Shown here: piece by piece, positions 11,050 to 19,350 of the stretch | Layout of the letters: the number at the start of each line of letters is the position of its first letter | Numbering within the stretch: the first letter of the stretch is position 1 | DNA from: Rachicladosporium sp. CCFEE 5018 | Taxonomy: Eukaryota > Ascomycota > Dothideomycetes > Cladosporiales > Cladosporiaceae | NCBI GenBank assembly: GCA_002077045.2 | Contig: KZ111194.1 | Span: 55,960 to 119,959, forward strand | Reading direction: 5' to 3' | Length of the DNA stretch: 64,000 bases | Notes under the pieces: model-generated | What the model was told of the DNA's origin: nothing | Databases searched by the model: none | What the model saw: the letters and a program-made list of their open reading frames with translations, nothing else | Program-made: the position numbers and the translations under genes

Positions 11050-11436
11050 GATCCGGTCGCGATGCTAGAAGACATGCCGGTGCATTCTGTTGCCTCGATG
11101 GACTCGCACTCGCCAATACTATGGCATCAGTGCACGCGGTTTCAAACATTCAATGAGCCCCATTAGGAGACGAGTCCGCCTAAGGGACCCTGCATGACGC
11201 CAGCAGTGACATGCATGTGAGGGCCAAGCAATGGTGATGCTAAAGTTTGGACGGCAGAAGGTCGTGAAGTCTGTTCGTGTTTCGTCGGGTACATGTATGC
11301 TTCACGTTTTGACCGCGAGTGTATCTCTCTACATGTACGTGCATGCCTTCCACCGCGAGCACAAACCGCTGTCAGATGGTCTGTAGCTTGGCAGAGCCAC
11401 GGTCCAACGAGAGCTGCCATCAGTGATCCCCATCTT

Positions 11437-12763
11437 CTACTCTGCTTCAACGATCGGCAACTCATCCACCGTCTGGAAAAATGCCGAGAACAGATCCCTC
11501 CCTTCCTCATCGCCCAGTCCCATCGTCTCTACCATGTGCCGCAAATCGCTGATCGTAGCCGCATATTCCTCCCTCCGACGCTGACTTTCCCACTGGTCCA
11601 GATTATCATCCAGGTCCAGAACCAACCAGTCGATACGTTCAAGGATCAGTGATAGGGCGCTGATTCGGCGAATCAAGCTGTCCTCTGAATGTTCCAGAAT
11701 AAGGGTCTCCATTGAATGGGTGAAGTAGTCGCGAATCGTTGCGCCTCTCAAATGAACACGCACCTCGCCTTCGTGGCCGGGAGGAGTCGTGAAGGTGCGG
11801 AGCATGCGTGGCACTCCAGATGGGAACAACCGCCTGATGTCGCGTTCCATTGCGTGCCGTATGCGAACAATTGGTTGTAGCAAGGCCCTGGATTCGATGA
11901 CCGCAGGGTTGTCGTCGAAGTGTTGATCCGGAGGGATTCCGCTATCGGCACGCGATGCTCTGCTCTGCTCCAGACTGTCGTTACCGACGGCCTGCTCTGT
12001 CGCCCGAGAAGGTCCATGGCACTCGTGCTGTGTGCGTTCATTCCAAGTGATCCCACAGAAGAAGCACAACCCCTCCCCACACGTGCAGACAACGAAGCCG
12101 CAGCCTTCCGTCTCCATCTGTATCAGTCGCAGACAGAGCTCATTCGGACAAAGCTGGCAGTCCTGACCGCGAATCAAGCCGGTGGCAGCAAGGGCCTGCT
12201 CCTCGCTCACGACGGTTTGCCGAGAGTTCATGTCGCACGCGTGCCCAGCTTCGAAAGCTGCGCTGCAAATGAGACAAGCAGGACGATCGCATTCCGAGCA
12301 AGTGCGCTGTTTCGACAGCCTTGCCTGAACATCTGCTGCGTCCTGGACTAGCGATGCCGGTACCAAAGCTTCAACAGAGGCATTGCATTTCTCTTCCGAT
12401 TGCGCGTTGTCCCCGACCGGCTAGGTACAGTAGACACGCATGAGAGGCGGGCAGTCGTATTCGATCTCCTTCTTCGCATATGCCACCCAGAACTCGGGCT
12501 CGAGGACATGGTGGTAGTCTGAGAAGGAGAGCTTGACAGTTCCCAACTGTGTACATGTCAGTGAGCTGCCGAGTGTATGCTGCCCATGCCTAGAGTGAGG
12601 CTCGTACCCTTGCAGGGTAGTCGTTTTCGTTTCGGAGTGCTGCCCTGAACTGTTTGCTGATGCAGGTGTGGCAGACCAGGCTGTCATTCACGTGCTCGAC
12701 CTTCTCCTGTTGTATTTCATCTTCGTAGCAAACAGCACACTCGTACATTGCTTGAGTGGACAT
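11437..12763 (-). CDS. RBR-type (RING-IBR-RING) zinc-finger protein, putative E3 ubiquitin ligase (left copy)
   Basis: ATG at 12761-12763 gives MSTQAMYECAVCYEDE, a first C-x2-C pair, then CHTC. Intron 1 is 12547-12607 (61 nt). The middle has TCSECDRPACLICS...GHAC (IBR-like). The third part, CQLC...GCGFVVCTCGEGLCFFCG, resembles a RING2 with the usual GC-x3-C spacing. A TAG stands in frame right after RVYC (12421-12423). The right copy also has this TAG, yet differs by 2 nt just beyond it, so this stretch is probably intronic. A candidate intron is 12393-12437 (45 nt), which would join LM to QKCNA and give about 406 aa, but it lacks a good branch site. The C terminus is helical and acidic. Ligase activity is inferred from fold only. 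Confidence 0.65.
12393..12437 (-). other. candidate short intron spanning a shared in-frame TAG
   Basis: On the minus strand this reads GTGTCTACTG...CGGAAG, 45 nt. The matching right-arm tract (61487-61529) is 43 nt. Removing each restores the same reading frame and the same flanking residues in both copies. The boundaries are tentative because the AAG acceptor and missing branch site are weak. Confidence 0.35.
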
Positions 12764-13092
12764 GATGATGTTGCGGAATTCGAGATCTGAATTGGGTCTG
12801 TCACGAATGATCGTCGTAAATGATTGTTATCGTCTGCAATTGTGATGATGTAGCGATGTCTGAGTTGAGAGGGTAATGTCGCTGATGATGAAGATGTAAA
12901 GGAATGAGATTCGGTTGTGCTCGAAGGTGAGCATCGGAAGACGTCAAAATCAGCAGGTGCACGGTAGGCTGCTTCGCTCTTACCAGTCTTGATAAATTCA
13001 ACGGGACCGCACCTCATCACTTACATTGCACCAGGTCATCTCAACACGATATACCGCTCTCGGTCCGCTTGCTCTACTTGGCCCGCCTCAAC
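12764..13092. other. intergenic, divergent promoter region (left)
   Basis: About 330 bp between the divergent RBR gene and the MATPDERL pseudogene. It contains several ATCATC/GATGATG-like short repeats near 12830-12900. No gene was seen. The right-arm counterpart is 60816-61160. Confidence 0.35.
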
Positions 13093-14413
13093 ATGGCAAC
13101 ACCTGACGAGAGGCTCAATGCTCAATTCGCAGCTTCATATAACGACCTCTTGCAGCTATACGACGCTGGCGGAGTGGAAAATCTACTGGCATGCATCAGT
13201 GGAGCCCGGAAGCTACTCGGAGAACCCGTCATCCCACTCTATCATGAGATGAAGACACTCCTACTTCTCGCCGCCACTGTCGCGGACCCGGATGAAGCGT
13301 GGCTTTTCTACCAACAAGCTCTGATCAAGTGGCAAGTGATCCGCTCCTGTAGCCCGAAGGGTCATGACGATCGCATCGACGAGCCCATGAGTGAACTCGA
13401 GGAGTCGATGGAGGAAGTGAAAGGAGTCTTGGTCGCCGAGCTTGCAGACTTGTACGATGTCCCTGGTGACGATTTCGAAGCCGAAGAGGACGAGATTATC
13501 AATGCAGCCCTCGAGAGACAAGCTGAACAGTTTCGCGAGGCTAAGCTGGATGCAGAGGCACTGTTGCAGGCGGACAAAAAAGCACTCGGCAAGACACGCG
13601 AAGAGATCCTGGAATTTGATGCCAGCAAGAAAGCTGCAAAGAATGTACGTGGCTGACGCTTGCAATCAATCATGGCACCGAAGCTGACCAGAATCGCAGA
13701 ACAACTGTGCGGAGCCGCGTAAGGATGATTCGATTGACAAGCCTTTGTCGGGCATCGATGACTTGCGTCCGCAGCACTCATCCAATCCCCTCAGTATTCG
13801 CACCGCTGAGCCAACCACTTCCTCTGCGACCCTTGTCGCAGTCTCTTCCGGCAACGCCCCATCAAGCAAGGAGCAAGAAGCTGTTTCCACTAGGCTTTAA
13901 GAGATCCGAGGTGCTGCGAAGGTAGCGGGCTACGCAAGAGATGAGTCTGGTAAGCCGTCCGCCAAGGCTCAGGCATTGTTGGACAACTCTAAAGCCCTTG
14001 GCTTTGGCGGCGCCGATCAGCCATTCTAGAGTCCGTCACTTTCGAAGGCAGTCGCCAAGCTCAAGCGCGTTGACAAGCTGGTGCATGCACCTGAGCCCGC
14101 CCTGGACGTCTCGGATTTCCACAGCAAGAATGGTCATCACCCGGTACTTACGCGTGCGAAGTCAGAGAGGAAAATGACGGCTCGTGGTGCCAGAAACACG
14201 GCACCGGTGAAGCGTGTTGGCGATGTCGCAAGTCTGGTCGCCATGTTCGATAAGCCGACTGAGGAGAACAAGCCGCCAACTGTCTTGCCGCAGTACCGCA
14301 GCGAGAGGCTGGATGAGCCACACGGAGGGAGTGAGAAGAAGGACGATGGCGGAAATGCGAGGAAGGAGCAAAGTGAGGGTGGGCACCGTAATTCTGTCAG
14401 GCTATCCGATTGA
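13093..14413 (+). pseudogene. hypothetical fungal protein gene with two in-frame stops (left copy)
   Basis: ATG 13093 (MATPDERLNAQF). Exon 1 encodes a helical, acidic protein (residues ~1-184) and is followed by an intron at 13645-13699 (GTACGT...CGCAG). Exon 2 (from 13700) continues in one frame to TGA at 14411-14413, but is interrupted by TAA at 13898-13900 and TAG at 14027-14029. The sequence on both sides of each stop still looks protein-like (for example KAVAKLKRVDKLVHAPEPAL and VASLVAMFDKPTEENKPP), so a product of roughly 420 aa was once made. Both stops could arise from CAA/CAG glutamine codons by a single C-to-T change. I do not recognise the family. The right copy (60078-60815) is broken in a different way. 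Confidence 0.65.
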
Positions 14414-14490
14414 TAAGCTGCGTTTGGATGGAGAGCGATTGACAGATCCCAGAAATGTTACATAGACATGTTGGAATGGTATAGATTCTC

Positions 14491-14564
14491 GCCTTCGTTG
14501 CCTTCGTCACCTTCGTCGTCTTCGTCCACCTTCGTCGCCTTCGTCCACCTTCGTCCCCTTCGAC
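14491..14564. repeat. CTTCGT-type short tandem repeat (left)
   Basis: About 74 bp of imperfect 6/9-nt units built on TTCGTC with C/A-rich spacers. The right-arm counterpart (59954-60003) is about 50 bp, so the tract has changed length by about 24 bp since the copies split. Confidence 0.8.
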
Positions 14565-14674
14565 GGATGTCTTGATATGGCATTCTGCAGCCTCTTATGT
14601 AGTGCACGGCGGGATGTGATTCTCACCAATAGCTCTCGCGCTCATGCAAGCTTGTGCAAGTATCCTGCCCATCG

Positions 14675-15061
14675 ATGGCATCGTCTGCAAAGTTTTTTGA
14701 TCCCTCGCCACGGACTGTTGTACAAGCTCTTGCGCCCTTCAATCTCTCCAACTTCGATCTGGATGCTTGGCATGTTCCGGAACGAGCCGAACCTCTCAAC
14801 TTCACTCTGTCGCACCCAACAAGCAGTCCCCGTCGAGCATACACAACGCCCGCATTCGGCCTGGAACATGCGCGTGAAAGTCGTGTTCATACGCGGCCCA
14901 CAATAACATGGCAGACGTTTTGGTCGAACTTCTGGAGCTGGCGCATGCGTGGTCGCGGTACTTCTAGGAGCTTGAATCCTGACTATAGTGGGGTGCACAA
15001 GCTCAACGAATCGTCCGCACAGCTATCTATTGGTCATCCTGGACCTGCAGCCCCACGTTGA
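14675..15061 (+). CDS. candidate small protein gene (left copy)
   Basis: Open frame of 128 codons from ATG 14675 (MASSAKFFDPSPRTVV), with an in-frame ATG at 14654. No family recognised. Support for coding comes from comparison with the right arm: over the first ~85 residues the frame is kept and an indel is 9 nt (NFDL region), while substitutions are mostly mild. Part of the protein (ERAEPLNFTLSHPTSSPRRA, then RPTITWQTFWSNFWSW) has normal composition. In the right copy a TGG-to-TAG change stops it after TFWSNFWS. It may instead be a conserved noncoding tract that happens to be open, so confidence is low. Confidence 0.35.
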   Translation: MASSAKFFDPSPRTVVQALAPFNLSNFDLDAWHVPERAEPLNFTLSHPTSSPRRAYTTPAFGLEHARESRVHTRPTITWQTFWSNFWSWRMRGRGTSRSLNPDYSGVHKLNESSAQLSIGHPGPAAPR

Positions 15062-15303
15062 CGGCAGAAGGGAGTCCGCAGTGTCCCGCCTCTTCGAAGC
15101 CTGGAGCGCCAAAAGACGCCGTATGCGTGGGCGAAACAGTAGTCGCAATTTTGGGGTGCTAGGCTGGCCTTCCCTCTTCGTCGCTCGGCACTGGTTCACT
15201 CCCTTTCCGGCCAGCACTTATGAATACCTGGAGCGTTTTCTGGCGGTCCGCGCACCTCTGAACGCGAGGGTATATTATTGAGCAATCCTCAAGATTAGTC
15301 AGC

Positions 15304-15476
15304 GGTTCCATGGTGTAAGTGAACGTCCGAACTCGTACCTTTCGACCCCTTCTAACCAATCGCAGCCAGTGGTTAAGACGCATGCCTTACATAAGCAGCT
15401 AGCGGCGTAGTGGTAATGCCCTCGTCGTTGCTCATGCGAGCGCATTAGGTCCCGGGTTCGACCCCCGGTGGAACCT
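15304..15476 (+). other. tRNA-like element, possible tRNA pseudogene (left)
   Basis: The 5' end GGTTCCATGGTGTAA looks like the start of a tRNA-Gln. The 3' end has a complete T-arm (CCGGGTTCGACCCCCGG, with B-box GGTTCGA) followed by TGGAACC, which pairs with GGTTCCA. But the span is about 173 nt instead of ~72, and the interior holds two further A-box-like stretches (AGTGGTTAAGACGC and GGCGTAGTGGTAATGCC). I cannot fold it as one normal tRNA or name an anticodon. It may be a tRNA split by an insertion or a fusion of tRNA fragments. Conserved at 59049-59221 in the right arm. Confidence 0.4.
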
Positions 15477-15981
15477 CTTCCATTTTGCCACTTGTGGCGC
15501 CGCACCCATGTCTCTTTTTGGCGTTGTTACCACTCATTCGTATGCTCTCGCCCCTTCCACACGCATAGCTCGTTGACTCCACAGGCGGCATGACCAGAGC
15601 CCCCCGAGTCATGCTGACAACAGCCCAAGGCACCGTCAAGCAACATGAGCATTCTCGCGGCTGTACTCCGATCGAAGCGAGCAATCTACAGAACGCTGCT
15701 CAACTGGATCGATCAACGTATTGTAGCTCCCCATACAACGTCACTGTCATGACATAAAGCAGAGACATGAACACGTATGAACAGGTAGGCAATGCTTCCG
15801 ACTTTCGCAGTCACCTCCAACTCCTACAGTAATCACACGGGCACGAAGGAAGACAGTGAAGCGAAAAGCTTCTACATCCGTGATGTGGGCGACACAGGTG
15901 TCTTGAGTGTGATAGTGCATGTCTACGATTAAGTGCTGCTACAAGAGTTGTACCGTACCAGCCGAGTGATGGTGAGATCTT

Positions 15982-17135
15982 CTACATTGGCTGCGCGACG
16001 AGACTCACGCTCGAACAATCAGCACTCGTCTTCGACGGCGTATAGAGATACAGAAATCCATCGCAAAACATCAGCACATCCGCCCCCACAGCAGCATTCT
16101 GCGGCCAAAGCTGCGAGAAACCCCTCAAACAGAACTGCACAGGCTGATACCCACTCGCCGTCGCCCTCGCAGCAGAGTCGAAGTATATCGGCTCCTGATC
16201 GGCACTACCCGTATCTTGATCAGAGTACAACGTCAATCCAGTACTGGGATCGACGAAGCTGACCTGCACATTCGTCTGCGCCGTGAAGCGCGTGGCAGCA
16301 TTGACGCTCCCTGTCACGGTCAACAACGTACGGCCGCTGGTGTTGATCTGGCCGCTGTTCGTTGCACCGGTGGAGCTATTGGTCGTTAGGTAGAGGCGTC
16401 CGAAATTGCGGACTGCGATGGCAAAGGTGCCAGCGTAGACGCTGCACTGGGCATCTGGGACAACACTGGCGGCGTTGCCTTGAGTGGTCGTCTGTGTCAC
16501 TGTTCGGATGGCGTTGCTGACCGTTGTTGCTGTCGCTGTTGCGGTAGCGGTCACTGGACACTCACGTCAGATTAAATTCGATCGACTGCATGCAAGACGC
16601 CCTCACCTGTTTGCACCGAGACGTAGCTTGACACGACGGTGCTTGTCGCTGCTTGAGCAGTCGTTGTGGAGATCACAGTGCTTGTCGAGGGTCCGGCTGT
16701 TGTCGTGACAGTGCTGGTGGCCGCCTGGGCCGTTGTAGTCGATGTGACGACACTCGTCAAACCTGGTGCACTTGTCGTCAAAATAACAGTGCTAGCTGCC
16801 GCCTGTACCGTGGTCGTAGACACAGTGCTCGACACCATAGTCTGGGTCACGGTATCCTGTCCTAGCGTGCTCGTGACATATGCGATACTGCCGCTCAGTA
16901 CCGTCGTCACAGTTGCCGTCAGCGTCGTCGTCGAAGGCGTGCAACTGCCGAACCACAGAGTCGAGCTTCCGCTTGTATAGCCTAGGCTTGTTGGCAGCGC
17001 TGAGCAGGTCGAGGTCGTGATCGTTGAGGCATCTCTTCGCTCAAGTAGCTGCACACCCACAGAAGACACTTGTGCAACGAGTCCGAGCAACGCCAGAAGC
17101 GCAGCACGCTGCAACATGGCACTTGGCGAAGCCAT
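15982..17135 (-). CDS. Thr/Ser-rich secreted or wall-associated protein (left copy)
   Basis: 366 aa. ATG at 17133-17135 starts a clear signal peptide (MASPSAMLQRAALLALLGLV...SSVG). An in-frame TTG upstream was not used. Residues ~30-170 are very rich in Thr/Ser/Ala with short repeats (AQAATSTV appears three times, TTTAGPSTST), typical of O-mannosylated stalks. The intron is 16554-16606 (53 nt). The C-terminal ~180 residues form a Cys-poor globular domain (QCSVYAGTFAIAVRNFGRLY, FCLRGFSQLWPQN, LMFCDGFLYLYTPS), resembling a domain seen in fungal secreted proteins of unknown function. No GPI signal was seen. Function not assigned. Partner at 57386-58539. Confidence 0.82.
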
Positions 17136-18058
17136 GGACTTCAATCACAGTCGTGCTAATGCCCGATACTCGGACCCAAGACCGCGAAGAAGCCGAGTGA
17201 TATGAGATGCTTGTCACTGTTGGCGGGACATTCTTCGCGAGATTGCAAAGGCATGAATGGAATGTGGAACTACACCTACACTCAGCCAGCTCGTCTGCAT
17301 AACATTACCGGACTACAAGATCGAACGTGCCTCCTGTAATGAGTCCATGAGTCCGAAGCTGCCTTGGCTGCCTCGAGATGATGAGCAAAGGAAAGCAGCG
17401 CAGTGGAGAACACTCAGAACTGATAGCCGCCAGCATTATCCTCCTGGGCGCGTACGGTGGTAAAGTTCATCGGTACGATATCTGCTCGACGCGGTCGAAG
17501 CTGTATCGTCTCGCATGTCAAGTATCGCAGAGTGCAATCACGGTCGAAGCTATAAGGTATTGAGTTATCGACGCTGCTGTGGTACGTTCGGCATGATGAG
17601 TCTGGACGACTGAGAAGCCATCGCCCAGCCCTATGATCCTCAACGGACTGCATCTCGCACAGAGCTGCGTCTCCAGGTCGTCAAGCCACGCCATTGCTGA
17701 CGTGAACGCTGCGGATCACGTAGTGAACTTAGTCGAGTTATTTCGGTCCATCCCAATGTCAGCATGTGAAATGAGGGAAGGTTTCGGCTTGGCAGTTTGC
17801 CAACCAGACGCCTCCTCGCGTGGCTGAGCATCCTGTCACCAAGCAAACGTCTCCCGCGGCCGCAGGGCAACGCGCATACATACGAAACACCGCCCAGTCT
17901 TCGATTGTGGACAGGGCAAGGCTGAAGGTAAGCCTCGTTGATCCACCTGATCTCTGTATATCTACGTCTCCTGTCTCTCTTTCGCATCGGCTGAAGCCAT
18001 TGGACTCCACCACTGTCGCTCTCACTCAGCATCAACACACCACAGCAACACCGCAACG
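17136..18058. other. intergenic, divergent promoter region (left)
   Basis: About 920 bp between the divergent Thr-rich and Sur7-family genes; conserved in the right arm (56471-57385) with small indels, including an 8-nt one near 17828. No RNA gene or coding frame is supported. Confidence 0.4.
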
Positions 18059-19218
18059 ATGGGCAAAGCCGGCCGCATAGCATGTATCCTCACTCCCATG
18101 CTGCTCACAGCAGCTTCCCTCATAGCGATGATCTTCCTCAACATCGCAGGCTGGAACACAAGCTCTTCGTCCATCAACTCCCTCTACCTTATGCGCGCCG
18201 ACTTCTCGAATCTCTCCGTCTCAGACACAAGCTTATTCGAAAATGACGACCTCACAGCTGCGTTGACGGTGGCGAAAGCAGGAGACTTGCTGGAGAAGAC
18301 GTACGAAGTACACCTCTGGAATTACTGCACAGCCAACAAGACTTCAGGGGACATCGACTGGTGTAGTCCCAGACGGAGAGGCTTTGTATTTGATCCGGTA
18401 GAGATCTGGGCTTTGAATAGCACCGATGCTGCGGAGACTGGTAGCAGCGGTGGCAATGCGATCACGAGTGCGATTAACAACGCAAAGAACCAGACTGAGG
18501 AGTTCACGGACAAGGTGCTTGGGAAAACTGCAGCAGGTGCCCTGAATGCGTATAAGAAGGTCGCGCATATCAATGGTGTGATCTTTGAGATCGCCTTCTG
18601 GACTACTCTGGCGACGATCGTGGTGGGCATTCTGGCGATCTTCAGCCGCTGGGGTAGTTTATTGACTTGGATCCTGAGCTTCGTAAGTTGTCCACTTTCC
18701 CAATCGACCTCTCTCCACTCACATCATTCCAGGCCTCCACAATCCTCACCTTCGCCGCCTCCCTCATGACAACAGTCGTCTTCTCGACCCTCACAGGCGC
18801 TCTAGCCGGCATCCTAAAACCCTACGACGTCTCCATCTCCATCGGCACCCGCGCGCTAGCACTCTCCTGGATCGCTACGCTGCTCTCAATCTTCGCTACG
18901 AGTTTTTGGCTGATGAGTATCTGCTGCTGCAGCGGTCGCTCGAATCCGCACCACAAGTCGAATAAAGGCGGGTTGTGGAATGCTGAGCCGAAGGGACAAG
19001 GCTATGGGTTTAACGGTGGGGGCAGGGGGAGGGGTTTGACTGTTGAGAAAACTGGGGGTGGGTATGAGAGGGTAAGCAGTCCGTTTCTGGGTGCGGAGGG
19101 GCATGGGGATAGGGTGCCGTTGCAGCAGTATCCTGCTACGCCGGGGCAGGGGCACGGCGGGTATGGACAACAGCAAGGAGGGGCATTTGAGCCGTTCAGA
19201 GGGCAGACCCGGTATTGA
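18059..19218 (+). CDS. Sur7/PalI-family four-span membrane protein (left copy)
   Basis: 369 aa. ATG at 18059, intron 18683-18732 (50 nt). TM1 is near residues 7-31 (ILTPMLLTAASLIAMIFLNI). The extracellular loop holds a WNYC...DWCSP cysteine pair resembling the claudin-like motif of Sur7/PalI proteins, with several N-glycosylation sites. Three further spans follow: EIAFWTTLATIVVGILAIF, LTFAASLMTTVVFSTLTGAL and ALALSWIATLLSIFATSFWL. The cytosolic tail is Gly-rich (GGRGRG, GQGHGGYGQQQGG). Family members act in eisosome-associated membrane domains or pH sensing; which applies here cannot be told. It converges with the lipase gene. Partner at 55311-56470 has the same length and intron. Confidence 0.85.
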
Positions 19219-19350
19219 CATGTCTGAGGGAAATATCTACAGTCGGGCATAGCGCAGGCGTTGCATTGCAGGAAGATCAACAGCAGGTTACGAGTTTATG
19301 AAGTACGTATACTATGTACGTGATCGGATACCATGTACATTCCACTGGAC

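Larger units (their letters stand above)
14414..15981. other. long intergenic region with repeat and tRNA-like element (left)
   Basis: About 1.57 kb between the pseudogene and the Thr-rich secreted protein gene. It holds the TTCGTC repeat, the candidate small gene and the tRNA-like element listed separately. The remainder (15480-15981) shows no recognisable gene. Confidence 0.4.

Noticed and set aside
14988..15281. Frame reading through SAVSRLFEAWSAKRRR, with partner at 59361-59543
   Set aside because: Ends at different points in the two arms and has no family signal; likely noncoding.
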